This document shows positions 42,253-50,934 of a stretch of DNA of 64,000 nucleotides, piece after piece. Within the stretch, counting starts at the first letter, position 1, and each line of letters begins with the position of its first letter. Made by a program: the position numbers and the translations under genes. The notes under the pieces are model-generated. The model was not told the origin of the DNA, made no database searches, and saw only the letters and a program-made list of their open reading frames with translations. This stretch comes from Streptomyces sp. NRRL F-5123 (lineage in GTDB: Bacteria; Actinomycetota; Actinomycetes; Streptomycetales; Streptomycetaceae): assembly GCF_000721495.1 (NCBI RefSeq), contig NZ_JOHY01000026.1, positions 1 through 64,000 of the forward strand. Reading direction: 5' to 3'.

Positions 42253-43994
42253 GCCACCCGCCGGGCCCCCCGCGGCGCCTGCCGCAGCCCTACCGCCCGC
42301 CGGGCCCCGCGCCCGCGCAGCCGTACGGGTACGCGCCACCGCCGCAGCAGTACGTGCCCTCGCCCGCGCCCCAGCCGTACGCGCCCGCCCCGGTACGGCA
42401 GCCGCGGCCGCAGGTGCCCGCGCCGCCCGTCGAGACCGTTCCCGCGGACTCCTTCGACCTGCCGCGGCCCGTGCTCGTGCCCGAGGGCGAGCCGGTGCGG
42501 ATCAGCGTCGACAACAACCGCTGCCACATCTACGGCATCTGCCAGCAGGAAGCCCCCGAGGTCTTCCGCATCTCGGCGGGCGGCTCGCTGCACTACACCC
42601 GCGCGGTGCCCGCCGAGCTGGCCGCCAAGGCCCGGCAGGCGGTGCGCTGCTGCCCGATGCAGGCGGTCACCATCCACGGCGGCGCCGCCCCCGGCGGCGA
42701 GCGGCGCCCCGCGCGGCCGCGCCGCAGCGGCAGCTCCACGCGCACCGGGCAGCGGCGGATCGCGATCGCGGGCGGCGGGCTCGCCGGGCTCAGCGCCGCG
42801 ACCCGGCTGCGCGAGCGCGGCTTCGACGGCGAGCTGGTGATCGTCGGGGAGGAGCCCCATCTGCCCTACAGCCGACCGCCGTTGTCGAAGCAGTACCTGT
42901 CCGGCGCGCTGGGTGAGGACGCGCTGCTCTTCCGTGCCGACGAGCAGCTCGACGCGCACTGGCTGCTGGACACCCGTATCACCGGCCTCGACCTCCAGAC
43001 CTCCACGCTCGAACTGCGCGGCGGCGAACGGCTCCCGTACGACGGGCTGGTCATCGCCACCGGCGTGGACGCCAGACGGCTGCCCGAGGCACCGCTGTTC
43101 AGCGACCGCATCCGCACCGTGCGCACCCTGCGCGACGCCGCCGCCGTGCAGCGCGCGATGCACGCCGCGCGCGCCCGGCACGTCGTCATCCTCGGCGGCG
43201 GCTTCATCGGGTGCGAACTCGCGTGCACCGCACGCGAGCACGGCATGGACGTCACCCTCGTCGTGCACAGCGCCCCGCTGCTGCGGCGCGTGCTCGGCGG
43301 GCAGGTCGGCGCAGTCGTCGGCGCGATCCAGGAGCGCGCCGGGGTCGACGTCCGGCTGGAAACGGAGATCACCGAATGGCAGGACCTGGACGGCGCGCTG
43401 CGCCTGCGGCTGTCCGACGGGGCGCTGCTGGACTGCGACTTCGTCGTCCTCGGCCTCGGCGGCGAGCCACGCACCGAGTGGCTGCGCGGCAGCGGCCTCG
43501 ACGTCTCCGACGGCGTGCTGTGCGGGCCGACCTGCCACGCGGTGGACGCGTGGGGACGGACGATGCCGCGCGTCGTCGCCGCGGGGGACGTCGCCCGCTG
43601 GCCCAACCCGCGCTTCGACGCCCGCCCGCGGCGCGTCGAACACCTCATCCACGCCGTCGAGATGGGCCAGCACGCCGCCGACGCGCTGCTGCGCGGCCCG
43701 GAGCGCGCCGCCCGCTTCGCGCCCGTGCCGCGCTTCTGGTCCGAGCAGCACGGCCACCGCATCCAGGCCGCCGGGATCCCCGCCCTCGGCACGGACGTCG
43801 AGGTCGTCGAGGGCTCGCTGCGCTCCGAGCGGTTCGTCGCCCGCTACACCCGCGCCACCCCGTACGGGCCGCAGGTCGTCGCGGCCGTCGCCTTCGACAT
43901 GCCGCTCGAACTCCTCGCCTACCGCGACGAGATCGGCCGCTCGCTCCCCCGCGACCGCACCTCCTCTTCCGCCGCCTCCCGGAGACGCCGATGA
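42249..43994 (+). CDS. Ferredoxin fused to FAD-dependent ferredoxin reductase
   Basis: A 581-residue single-chain electron-transfer protein. Residues 1-75 are Pro/Gln/Tyr-rich and disordered. Residues 80-150 are a 3Fe-4S-type ferredoxin with NRCHIYGICQQEAPEVF and a later CCPMQAV. After a linker, an FAD/NAD-binding reductase begins with AGGGLAG (about 173-179) and has the second dinucleotide motif GGGFIG (about 315) and AAGDVARW; a reductase C-terminal domain ends the protein. Such parts normally are separate proteins serving cytochromes P450. Here the coupled upstream gene is a membrane haem protein, the probable electron acceptor. Confidence 0.88.
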   Translation: MSHPPGPPRRLPQPYRPPGPAPAQPYGYAPPPQQYVPSPAPQPYAPAPVRQPRPQVPAPPVETVPADSFDLPRPVLVPEGEPVRISVDNNRCHIYGICQQEAPEVFRISAGGSLHYTRAVPAELAAKARQAVRCCPMQAVTIHGGAAPGGERRPARPRRSGSSTRTGQRRIAIAGGGLAGLSAATRLRERGFDGELVIVGEEPHLPYSRPPLSKQYLSGALGEDALLFRADEQLDAHWLLDTRITGLDLQTSTLELRGGERLPYDGLVIATGVDARRLPEAPLFSDRIRTVRTLRDAAAVQRAMHAARARHVVILGGGFIGCELACTAREHGMDVTLVVHSAPLLRRVLGGQVGAVVGAIQERAGVDVRLETEITEWQDLDGALRLRLSDGALLDCDFVVLGLGGEPRTEWLRGSGLDVSDGVLCGPTCHAVDAWGRTMPRVVAAGDVARWPNPRFDARPRRVEHLIHAVEMGQHAADALLRGPERAARFAPVPRFWSEQHGHRIQAAGIPALGTDVEVVEGSLRSERFVARYTRATPYGPQVVAAVAFDMPLELLAYRDEIGRSLPRDRTSSSAASRRRR

Positions 43995-44041
43995 GCCGCG
44001 CCCGCACCCCCGCTGCCGCCTCCCCGCGGGGGGTCCGATGA
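43991..44041 (+). CDS. 16-codon leader-like ORF in the ferredoxin-reductase operon
   Basis: An ATG at 43991 overlaps the upstream stop (ATGA) and opens MSRARTPAAASPRGVR, ending at a TGA that overlaps the ATG of the next gene at 44038. Its first 14 bases are the same as those of the next gene, so it looks like a tandem duplication of the gene start. It may simply pass ribosomes to the next gene. Confidence 0.35.
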   Translation: MSRARTPAAASPRGVR

Positions 44042-44262
44042 GCCGCGCCCGGGCCCGCTCGCCCCGCCCGCCGTCCGGCGGCCCGCTGCACTGGCTCCTC
44101 GCACTGCCCGCGCGGCTGCGCGTGCGCTGGCTCGTCATCCTCGCGGTCACGGGCGCGGCCATGGCCCTCTACGCGCACACCCTCATGACAGCGTCCCCGA
44201 TGCCGCCCGGCCGAGCCCCCGCCGAGTCCGGCACAGCGGCCACGGCCGCGGCCCACCGCTGA
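44038..44262 (+). CDS. Small single-helix membrane protein
   Basis: A 74-residue protein with an Arg/Pro-rich cytoplasmic N-terminus and one membrane helix (RWLVILAVTGAAMALYAHTLM), then a Pro/Ala-rich tail. It follows the ferredoxin-reductase gene by coupling through the 16-codon ORF, with GGGGGG before its ATG. It may be a small subunit of the same redox complex. Confidence 0.6.
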   Translation: MSRARARSPRPPSGGPLHWLLALPARLRVRWLVILAVTGAAMALYAHTLMTASPMPPGRAPAESGTAATAAAHR

Positions 44263-44307
44263 GGGCGGGCCGCACGGCTTCGGCCCGTCACCCGCGAGCC
44301 GACCCAC

Positions 44308-44724
44308 CTACTCCGGGACGACCCGGAAGCGCTCGGCCACCACGAGCGTGCCGCCGTCGACGACCGGCGTGCGGCCCAGGAAGTCGCGGACGCCCTCGCT
44401 CGTGAAGAAGTCGATGTGCGCCGCCCGCCACTCCGCCGCGTCGGCGTACCCGCGCCCCTCGGCGTGCGCGAAGTCGTCCCCGACCTCCGCCATCGGCAGG
44501 ACGGTCACGTCCACCAGCTCGATCGTGACCGCGTGCCGCCCGTCCGAGCCGACGACCGAGTACCGCTGCCCGGCCGCCGGGAGCGCCTCGCCCGCGTGGT
44601 CGTAGATCTCCTTCAGCCCGGTGAGGGCCGTCTTCTCGCCGCTGCGTATCGCGGCCACCCCGCGGTCGCGTTCCGGCCCGGGGAAGGCGAGTTCGAGCAC
44701 CGGCAGTCCGTCGTGATCGCTCAT
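44308..44724 (-). CDS. ASCH domain protein
   Basis: A 138-residue protein with the ASCH fold pattern: VLELAFPGPERDRGVAAIRSGEKTALTGLKEIY, where GEKTALT is the conserved RNA- or nucleotide-binding loop, and later RYSVVGSDGRHAVTIELVDVTVLPMAEV. ASCH proteins resemble PUA domains and include amidohydrolases that remove acetylcytidine. The ATG at 44724 is preferred; the upstream frame is poor. It may be controlled by imperfect 10-11 bp repeats at about 44740-44775. Confidence 0.85.
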   Translation of the reverse strand: MSDHDGLPVLELAFPGPERDRGVAAIRSGEKTALTGLKEIYDHAGEALPAAGQRYSVVGSDGRHAVTIELVDVTVLPMAEVGDDFAHAEGRGYADAAEWRAAHIDFFTSEGVRDFLGRTPVVDGGTLVVAERFRVVPE

Positions 44725-44890
44725 ACGGCGAGCGTACGGAGCGGTTTCGGGCGGCTGCAAGGCGGTTCCGCGAGGGGCGTAAGGGGAGCTGCCGGGTTTG
44801 CCGAACCGGCAAATGATCTTGGCGGCCCGGCCGGCGGTACGGATGATCGTGGACGGACCCCGTCCCCCGCGTCCCGTCCGGAGGAGTGCC

Positions 44891-45865
44891 ATGCCGCAGG
44901 AGATCACGCACCGGCTCGTACCGTCGCCCGCCGGGCGGGTGCATGTGGTGGAGCAGGGGGAGGGGCCGCTCGTGCTGCTCGTGCACGGCTTCCCGGAGTC
45001 CTGGTACTCGTGGCGGGCGCAGCTGCCCGCGCTCGCGGCCGCCGGTTACCGGGCGGCGGCCGTGGACGTCCGCGGTTACGGGCGGTCCTCGCGGCCCGCG
45101 GACCAGGGGGCGTACCGGATGACGGAGCTGGCGGCGGACGCGGTCGCCGTCGTACGGGCGCTGGGCGGGGGGCCCGCGGTCGTGGTCGGGCACGACTGGG
45201 GGGCCAACATCGCGGCCTGCGCCGCGCTGCTGCACCCGGACGTCTTCCGCGCGGTGGGGCTGCTGAGCGTGCCGTACGCACCGAGGGGCGGGCCGCGGCC
45301 GTCCGAGATCTTCGCCTCGATGGGCGGGGAGGAGGAGTTCTACGTCTCCTACTTCCAGCAGCCCGGCCGCGCCGAGGCCGAGATCGAGCCCGACGTGCGC
45401 GGCTGGCTCGCGGGCATCTACGCGGCCCTGTCCGGCGACACGATGCCCGCGCCCGGCGCCCCCGACCCGCACTTCGTCCGCCCCGGCGGCACGATGCGCG
45501 AGCGCTTCCCGGACGGGCGCCTGCCCGGATGGCTCGGCGAAGCCGAACTCGACGTCTACGCGGGCGAGTTCGAGCGCACCGGACTGACCGGCGCGCTCAG
45601 CCGCTACCGGAACATGGACCGCGACTGGGAGGACCTCGCGGCCTTCGACGGCGCCCCGGTCCGGCAGCCGTCCCTCTTCGCCGGCGGCGCCCTGGACGCC
45701 TCCACGACCTGGATGTCCGAGGCGATCGACGCCTTCCCGGTGACGCTCCCCGGCCTGGTGTCGAGCCACCTCCTCGACGGCTGCGGCCACTGGATCCAGC
45801 AGGAGCGCCCCGCGGAGGTCAACGCCCTCCTGACCGGCTGGCTCACCGGCCTCCCGCCCGCCTGA
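44891..45865 (+). CDS. Alpha/beta hydrolase, epoxide hydrolase-like
   Basis: A 324-residue alpha/beta hydrolase. The oxyanion motif HGFPESWYSWR is near 37-47, the nucleophile elbow VVGHDWGAN (Asp in HDWG) near 97-105, and the C-terminal His in GCGHWIQQERP near 298. Asp as nucleophile together with HGFPE marks the epoxide hydrolase or haloalkane dehalogenase group. The ATG at 44891 follows GGAGGAG. It is divergent from the ASCH gene and its own substrate is not evident. Confidence 0.9.
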   Translation: MPQEITHRLVPSPAGRVHVVEQGEGPLVLLVHGFPESWYSWRAQLPALAAAGYRAAAVDVRGYGRSSRPADQGAYRMTELAADAVAVVRALGGGPAVVVGHDWGANIAACAALLHPDVFRAVGLLSVPYAPRGGPRPSEIFASMGGEEEFYVSYFQQPGRAEAEIEPDVRGWLAGIYAALSGDTMPAPGAPDPHFVRPGGTMRERFPDGRLPGWLGEAELDVYAGEFERTGLTGALSRYRNMDRDWEDLAAFDGAPVRQPSLFAGGALDASTTWMSEAIDAFPVTLPGLVSSHLLDGCGHWIQQERPAEVNALLTGWLTGLPPA

Positions 45866-45887
45866 ACACTGCCCCTATCGTGGGACG

Positions 45888-46442
45888 GTGACCACCCCGC
45901 CCGCGCAGCCGCACCAGCCGCCCCTCACCGACGACGCCCGCGAAGCCGCCGTCCGGCGGCTACGCGAGGCGTACGCGGCCGAGCACCTCACGCACGAGGA
46001 GATGGACGAGCGCCTCGGCCGGGCCCTCACCGCCCGCACCGAGGCGGACCTCGCGGCCGCCGTCGACTCCCTCCCGGCGGAGCCCCCGGACCCCGAGGAG
46101 ACCGCCGTCACCATCAGCGCCGCCACCGGCCGTATCCGGCGCGGCGGCGCGTGGCAGCTCCCCCGCAGGCTCAAGGTCGAGTCCGCCTTCGGCAAGGTCC
46201 GCCTCGACCTCTCCCGCGCGGTCTTCCCGCACCCCGTCCTGGACCTCGAACTCGCGCTCGGCACTGGCGGCGCGCGCATCACCGTGCCGCGCGACGCGAT
46301 CGTGGAGGTCGGCGACCTCACGACCACCTGGAAGGACCTGCGCTACCGCCCCCGCCCCACCACCTCGCCCACGGCACCGACCATCCGGCTGTCCGGCGTC
46401 GTCGGCTTCGGCCGCGTCAAGATCCGCCACGCCCGCCGCTGA
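45888..46442 (+). CDS. DUF1707 protein with LiaF-like C-terminus
   Basis: A 184-residue protein. The N-terminal LTDDAREAAVRRLREAYAAEHLTHEEMDERLGRALTARTEADLAALVDSLP-type block is the DUF1707 domain (SHOCT-like). The C-terminal half (RRLKVESAFGKVRLDLSRAVF ... GARITVPRDAIVEVG) resembles the LiaF-type beta-helical domain in cell-envelope stress proteins. The GTG at 45888 lies 22 bp after the hydrolase stop, so they may be cotranscribed. A 38-bp duplication spans its stop codon. Confidence 0.85.
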   Translation: MTTPPAQPHQPPLTDDAREAAVRRLREAYAAEHLTHEEMDERLGRALTARTEADLAAAVDSLPAEPPDPEETAVTISAATGRIRRGGAWQLPRRLKVESAFGKVRLDLSRAVFPHPVLDLELALGTGGARITVPRDAIVEVGDLTTTWKDLRYRPRPTTSPTAPTIRLSGVVGFGRVKIRHARR

Positions 46443-46498
46443 CCCCGCTCCCGCGGGTGACCCGCCACGCCCGCCGCTGAGTTCGCCTCCGCGGGTGA
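46424..46498 (+). repeat. 38-bp tandem duplication across a stop codon
   Basis: CCGCCACGCCCGCCGCTGA occurs at 46424-46442, where it encodes the gene's last residues and stop, and again at 46462-46480. The flanking CCGCGGGTGACCCG is also duplicated. Confidence 0.7.
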
Positions 46499-46651
46499 CC
46501 CGCGCCGCCGGGATGCGGCTCACCCGTGGTCCGGCCCGCCCGGCGGCGGCCCCCCGCGTGCCGACCCGCTGTCTGCATCAGCACGCGGCGGCCCCGCCTA
46601 GGCTCGGAGGACCGGCCGGTGTGCGGTCCGGACGGAGCGGAGGTGGCCGCG

Positions 46652-47593
46652 GTGGCCCGGTATCTCGTCGGCTCGCGGGCGAGCAAGCTCGCCCGGGCGC
46701 AGATGCGGCAGTACCTCGCGCCGCTGCGCGAGCGCTTCCCCGGGGCGGAGTTCACGCACCGGGTGATCCTGGAGGGCGGCGACCGCGACCGCAGGTCGGG
46801 GCTCGCGGACGTCTCCGCGGGGAGCGGCGGTTCGGCGTTCAGCAGCGCGCAGGAGGCCGCGCTGGCGGGCGGCGAGGTGGACGTGGTCGTCCACTCGCTC
46901 AAGGACCTGCCCACGGCCGTACCGCCGGGCCTGATGCTGATGCCGCCGCCCGGCCGGGAGGACGTGCGCGACGCGCTGTGCGGGGCGACCCTCGCGGGGC
47001 TGCGCAAGGGCGCCCGGGTCGGTACGGGGGCGGCCCGGCGCGCCGCCCAGCTGCGCGCGGTGCGGCCGGACGTCGAGATCGTCCCGATCCGCGGCAACGT
47101 ACCGCCGCGGCTGCGCAAGATCGAGTCGGAGGGCCTGGACGCGGTCGTCCTCGCCGCCGCGGGCCTGCGCCGCCTCGGCCTCGACGACGCGATCGGCGAG
47201 CTGCTGCCCCTCGACCTCTTCCCGCCGAGCCCCGGCCAGGGCGCGCTCGGCATCCAGGTCCGCGCGGACGAGGCCTCCGCACCGCTGCGCGCCCTCCTCG
47301 CCACCACGGCCGACCCCGCCGCCGACGCGGCCGTACGGGCCGAACGCGCGCTGCTCGCCGAGCTGCACGGCGGGTGCAGCGTGCCCGTCGGGGCGTACGC
47401 CTCGCTCCTCCCGGACGGCGAACTCACCCTCCTCGCCCAGGTCAGCTCGCTGGACGGCACGACCCAGCTCACCGCCCGCCGCACCGACGCCGCCGACTCC
47501 CCGGAGGCCCTCGGCCGCGCGGTGGCGGCGGACCTCGTCGCCCAGGGCGCCCACGCGGTCCTGGACGCGGCGCGGGCCGCCGCCCGGAGCTAG
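46652..47593 (+). CDS. hemC: Hydroxymethylbilane synthase (porphobilinogen deaminase)
   Basis: A 313-residue enzyme that would polymerise four porphobilinogens into hydroxymethylbilane. It has GSRASKLARAQ at the start, the catalytic Asp in VHSLKDLPT near 88-96, the Arg-rich GTGAARRAAQLRAVRP, and the cofactor-binding Cys in LHGGCSVPVGA near 240. The GTG at 46652 follows GGAGGT; another GTG three codons upstream is too close to that site. No other haem gene is adjacent, so it may be a secondary copy. Confidence 0.9.
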   Translation: MARYLVGSRASKLARAQMRQYLAPLRERFPGAEFTHRVILEGGDRDRRSGLADVSAGSGGSAFSSAQEAALAGGEVDVVVHSLKDLPTAVPPGLMLMPPPGREDVRDALCGATLAGLRKGARVGTGAARRAAQLRAVRPDVEIVPIRGNVPPRLRKIESEGLDAVVLAAAGLRRLGLDDAIGELLPLDLFPPSPGQGALGIQVRADEASAPLRALLATTADPAADAAVRAERALLAELHGGCSVPVGAYASLLPDGELTLLAQVSSLDGTTQLTARRTDAADSPEALGRAVAADLVAQGAHAVLDAARAAARS

Positions 47594-47629
47594 GGGCTGC
47601 CGTCGCGCTCCGGCGAGCGCAGCGTCTGC

Positions 47630-47850
47630 GTCAGCATCTTCTGGGTGATTTCGGCTTCACCCCGTCCGGCGCGGACCTGGAGGAGATCACCGCCCTGGTG
47701 GCGTCGGGCGCCCTGCGGGTGGCCGTCGACCGGACCCTCCCCCTGGAGGAGGCGACGAAAGCCCACGAGCTGAGCGAGACGTTGGCGGGTGCCGGGGAAG
47801 GTCGTGCCGACGCTCCGCGGGTGGGGCTCCGCGCGAACGGCGGTCGGAGG
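47630..47850 (+). pseudogene. C-terminal remnant of a zinc-type alcohol/quinone oxidoreductase
   Basis: In one frame the sequence reads LLGDFGFTPSGADLEEITALVASGALRV followed by AVDRTLPLEEATKAHELSETL, the usual C-terminal part of medium-chain dehydrogenases. Near 47785 the expected ending shifts to another frame (VPGKVVPTL). The N-terminal 250 residues are absent and no start is seen. It lies in the gap between hemC and the PHP gene. Confidence 0.6.
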
Positions 47851-47903
47851 GGCGCCCGTTGGGCCCGCGTGCGAGACTCGTGGCGGCGAAAGGGGTGGGA
47901 GCC

Positions 47904-48746
47904 GTGGTGCTGCCTGCGGACGGTCATGTGCACAGCCAGTGGTCCTGGGACGCGCCGGGCGGGTCGATGGAGCAGACGTGCCGGCGCGCCGTCGAACTCG
48001 GACTCCCCGCGGTCGCGTTCACCGAGCACGTCGACTTCGCGAGCTGGATCGTACGGCCCGAGGACCTGGCGGACTTCCCACACCTGAAGGCGTTCGTCAC
48101 GCCGGGCGGCACGACACTCACCCCGCCGGCACTCGACCTCGACGGTTACCAGGAGTGCCTCCAGCGCTGCCGCGAGGAATTCCCGGACCTGCGCATCCTC
48201 AGCGGCGTGGAAATGGGCGAGCCGCACTGGAACCCCGCCGCGGCCGCCGCGCTGCTCGCGGCGGGCGGGTTCGACCGGGTGCTCGGCTCGCTGCACTGCC
48301 TGGAGATCGACGGCGAGCACTCGGAGATGCCCCACCTCTACGAGAACCGGGAGCCCGCGCGGGTCGTGCGCGAGTACCTGGCGGAGGTCGTCCGGCTGGT
48401 CACGGAGTCGGACGGGTTCAGCGCGCTCGCCCACATCGACTACGCGGTGCGCTACTGGCCCGAGCAGACCGCCGGCCCGTTCCGCCCGGCCGACTTCCAG
48501 GACGAGTTCCGCCACGCCCTGCGCACCCTCGCGGACAGCGGACGCGTCCTGGAGGTCAACACCCGCGGGCCGATGCACCCCGAGATCGTCCGGTGGTGGC
48601 GTGAGGAAGGCGGCGAGGCGGTCACCTTCGGCAGTGACGCGCACACGCCCGTCGGCCTCGCCCACGGCTTCGCCGCCGCAGCGGCCATGGTCGAGGCCCA
48701 GGGCTTCCGCCCGGGCCGCCACCCCTACGACCACTGGCCCCGGTGA
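47904..48746 (+). CDS. PHP-domain phosphatase, histidinol-phosphatase-like
   Basis: A 280-residue PHP metallohydrolase. Metal ligands are visible in DGHVHSQWSWD, FTEHVDF, SGVEMGE, LGSLHCLE, LAHIDYAVR and FGSDAHTP, so the trinuclear site looks intact. The family hydrolyses histidinol phosphate or other small phosphomonoesters; no his genes are adjacent. The GTG at 47904 follows a GGTGGGAG site. The next phosphatase gene begins 53 bp downstream and may share its transcript. Confidence 0.85.
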   Translation: MVLPADGHVHSQWSWDAPGGSMEQTCRRAVELGLPAVAFTEHVDFASWIVRPEDLADFPHLKAFVTPGGTTLTPPALDLDGYQECLQRCREEFPDLRILSGVEMGEPHWNPAAAAALLAAGGFDRVLGSLHCLEIDGEHSEMPHLYENREPARVVREYLAEVVRLVTESDGFSALAHIDYAVRYWPEQTAGPFRPADFQDEFRHALRTLADSGRVLEVNTRGPMHPEIVRWWREEGGEAVTFGSDAHTPVGLAHGFAAAAAMVEAQGFRPGRHPYDHWPR

Positions 48747-48798
48747 CGTCACCGGCCACCCCGTCCCGCCCACGGCCCCCGGCGTCAGGAGCCCCGCC

Positions 48799-49371
48799 AT
48801 GGCAGTCGCCCTCGTCTACGAGACCCACACCCTCACCACGGACAACGAAGCCGGCATCTCCACCGGCTGGCTGCCGGGCCAACTCTCCGCGGAGGGCGTC
48901 CGCGAAGCGCTCGACCTCGGTGAGCGGCGGCGGGGCGAGGACATCGCCGCCGTGTTCACCTCCGACCTGCACCGGTCGGTGGAGACCGCGCGCATCGCCT
49001 TCCCCGGGGGGCGGCCCCCGATCCACCAGGACGTGCGGCTGCGCGAGTGCGACTACGGTGATCTCAACGGCAGTCCGTCCCACCTCGTCGACGCGCAGCG
49101 CGCGCGGCGTATCAACACCCCCTTCCCCGGCGGCCAGAGCTACCGGCAGGTGCTGGCCGCGACGGACTCCTTCCTGCGGGAGCTGGCCGAGCACCACGAC
49201 GGCCGGCGCGTCCTGGTGATCGCCCACACGGCGAACAAATGGGCACTCGACTGCCTCCTCACCGGGGCGTCCCTCCCGGACCTGCTCGCGGCCCCCTTCG
49301 CGTGGCAGCCGCACGGCTGGTGCTACACCGTGCCCACGGGCTGGGGCGCCGGGACCGGGCAGCCGTCATGA
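48799..49371 (+). CDS. Histidine phosphatase family protein lacking the RHG motif
   Basis: A 190-residue phosphoglycerate-mutase-like protein. The usual RHG is replaced by YETHTLTTDNEAG, keeping only a His; the following GWLPGQLSAEGVREAL, the TSDLHRSVETARIAF block and the second His in VIAHTANKWALD fit the family. Loss of the first Arg may change or reduce catalysis, although 'ETHS/T' variants occur among relatives. The ATG at 48799 follows AGGAG. Its end overlaps the convergent dienelactone hydrolase by 6 bp. Confidence 0.8.
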   Translation: MAVALVYETHTLTTDNEAGISTGWLPGQLSAEGVREALDLGERRRGEDIAAVFTSDLHRSVETARIAFPGGRPPIHQDVRLRECDYGDLNGSPSHLVDAQRARRINTPFPGGQSYRQVLAATDSFLRELAEHHDGRRVLVIAHTANKWALDCLLTGASLPDLLAAPFAWQPHGWCYTVPTGWGAGTGQPS

Positions 49372-50112
49372 CGTCGTCGGCGGCGTGGGCAGCGTCCGGC
49401 CCAGGAGCGGGAGCAGGCGGTCCCAGTGGCGCTCCAGGCCGGAGGCGCTGAAGGCGTCGGTGTCGGACATCGTGAAGCCGTGGACCGTGCCGGGATAGAT
49501 CTCGGAGGTGTGGCTGACGCCCGCGACGTCCAGGGCCCGGTTGAGTTCGCCGAGGGCCTCGGGCGTCAGGTCACTCGCGGCGTGCCCGAGGTGGACCTGC
49601 GCGGTGAGGCCGGCGAAGAGGCCGGGCCCGGCGGCGCCCACCGGGCCGTGGAAGGCGGCGACGGCCGCCACCCGGCCCGGGTGGGCCGCGGCGGTGCGCA
49701 TCGCGTAGAGGCCGCCGATGCAGTAGCCGGTCACTGCGACGGGCCCGGGGCCGACCTCGGGCCGGTCGGCGAGGAAGCCGAGGTAGGCATCGGCGTCGCT
49801 CAGCACCCGCGCGGCGGTGTGCGCCTCGATCAGGGGCATCAGGTCGGCGAAGACCGCGGGCCGGGCCTCCGCCCCGATGTACGCGGGGAGTTCGACCACC
49901 GGTGCCGGGCCGTGCCGGTGGAAGACGTTGGGGACGAGCACGTAGTAGCCGTGCCCGGCCAGCTCGCGGGCCAACTCCCGTATGACGGGACGGATCCCGA
50001 AGCCGTCCGGGTACATCAGCACCCCCGGGTGCTGGTCCCCCTGGTCGGGGTAGGCGGCGAAGGCGTCGGCCCGGCCGTCGGCGGTGGGGATGTGCACGGT
50101 CCTGGTGGGCAT
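49366..50112 (-). CDS. Dienelactone hydrolase family protein
   Basis: A 248-residue alpha/beta hydrolase with catalytic Cys in VTGYCIGG (Cys 131), Asp near the HAASDLTPE turn, and His in GTVHGFTM. The early PGVLMYPDGFGIRP motif agrees. Typical members open dienelactones in chloroaromatic catabolism, but most actinobacterial copies have unknown substrates. The ATG at 50112 follows AGGAGAG. It is divergent from the UTRA-domain gene across about 250 bp. Confidence 0.9.
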   Translation of the reverse strand: MPTRTVHIPTADGRADAFAAYPDQGDQHPGVLMYPDGFGIRPVIRELARELAGHGYYVLVPNVFHRHGPAPVVELPAYIGAEARPAVFADLMPLIEAHTAARVLSDADAYLGFLADRPEVGPGPVAVTGYCIGGLYAMRTAAAHPGRVAAVAAFHGPVGAAGPGLFAGLTAQVHLGHAASDLTPEALGELNRALDVAGVSHTSEIYPGTVHGFTMSDTDAFSASGLERHWDRLLPLLGRTLPTPPTTS

Positions 50113-50363
50113 GAACTCTCCTGTCGTGGTTGATGTGTTGGAGCCTGAGCATCGACACGACGAAGGCGGAGCCCGCGCGGCACCGCGGGTCCCCCGACCG
50201 GACAACGGGCCCGCACCGGCCCGTACGGCGCTCAGCGGAGCACCGGGTCACCGATCCGTGCGTGGCGCGAGGCCGTCCCGGTGGTCATGCCCCCAACGTA
50301 GCGCGGGGCCTGATCACTTACCGTGGAGGACGGCAACCTCCGACCACGGGAAGGGCATGCGCC

Positions 50364-50903
50364 ATGACCGGCGGAGACTGGGTGAGCACGTCGGCCCCCT
50401 ATGTGGCGCCCCGGCGCGCGGGGCAACCGGACGCCTGGAGCGAGGAGGCGCGGCAGCGCGGCGGGCGCGGCAGCCAGCGCATCGTCGCCGCCGGTGAGGT
50501 GCCGGCCCCGCCGGAAGTCGCGGCGGGACTCGGCGCGACCGAGGGGGAGGCCGTGGTCGTACGGCGGCGGGTGATGCTGCTGGACGGCACCCCGGTCGAG
50601 CTGACCGACACGTACTACCCGGTGGACGTGGCCCTCGGCACCCCGCTCGCCGGAAAGGCGAAGATCCCCGGCGGCGCGGTGACGTACCTGGCCTCACAGG
50701 GACACGAGCCCCGGCGCGTCCACGAGGAGGTGTACGCCCGGCTCGCCACCCCCGACGAGCGCACCGCCCTCCAGCTCGCCCCGGGCGAGCCCGTCCTGTG
50801 CATGGTCCGCGTGACGCAGGACGCGACCCGTCCCTACCAGGTGGACGTCTCCGTCTTCCGCGCCGAAGGCCAGCGGCTCCGCTACGACATGAGGATCGGC
50901 TGA
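50364..50903 (+). CDS. Standalone UTRA domain protein (GntR family without HTH)
   Basis: A 179-residue protein made of a UTRA effector-binding domain: VVRRRVMLLDGTPVELTDTYYPVDVALGTPLA and later HEEVYARLATPDERTALQLAPGEPVLCMVRV. The N-terminal winged helix of GntR/HutC regulators is absent; in its place is STSAPYVAPRRAGQPDAW, a sequence seen in other Streptomyces standalone UTRA proteins. It may bind a ligand and partner with a separate DNA-binding protein. The ATG at 50364 follows GGAAGGG. Confidence 0.8.
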   Translation: MTGGDWVSTSAPYVAPRRAGQPDAWSEEARQRGGRGSQRIVAAGEVPAPPEVAAGLGATEGEAVVVRRRVMLLDGTPVELTDTYYPVDVALGTPLAGKAKIPGGAVTYLASQGHEPRRVHEEVYARLATPDERTALQLAPGEPVLCMVRVTQDATRPYQVDVSVFRAEGQRLRYDMRIG

Positions 50904-50934
50904 CCCACCCGTTGGACACCCCCAGGGAGACCCC

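Noticed and set aside
44740..44775. A third copy of the three-heptamer operator before the ASCH gene
   Set aside because: The heptamers fit loosely and one gap is 3 bp instead of 4; mentioned only as a weak possibility.
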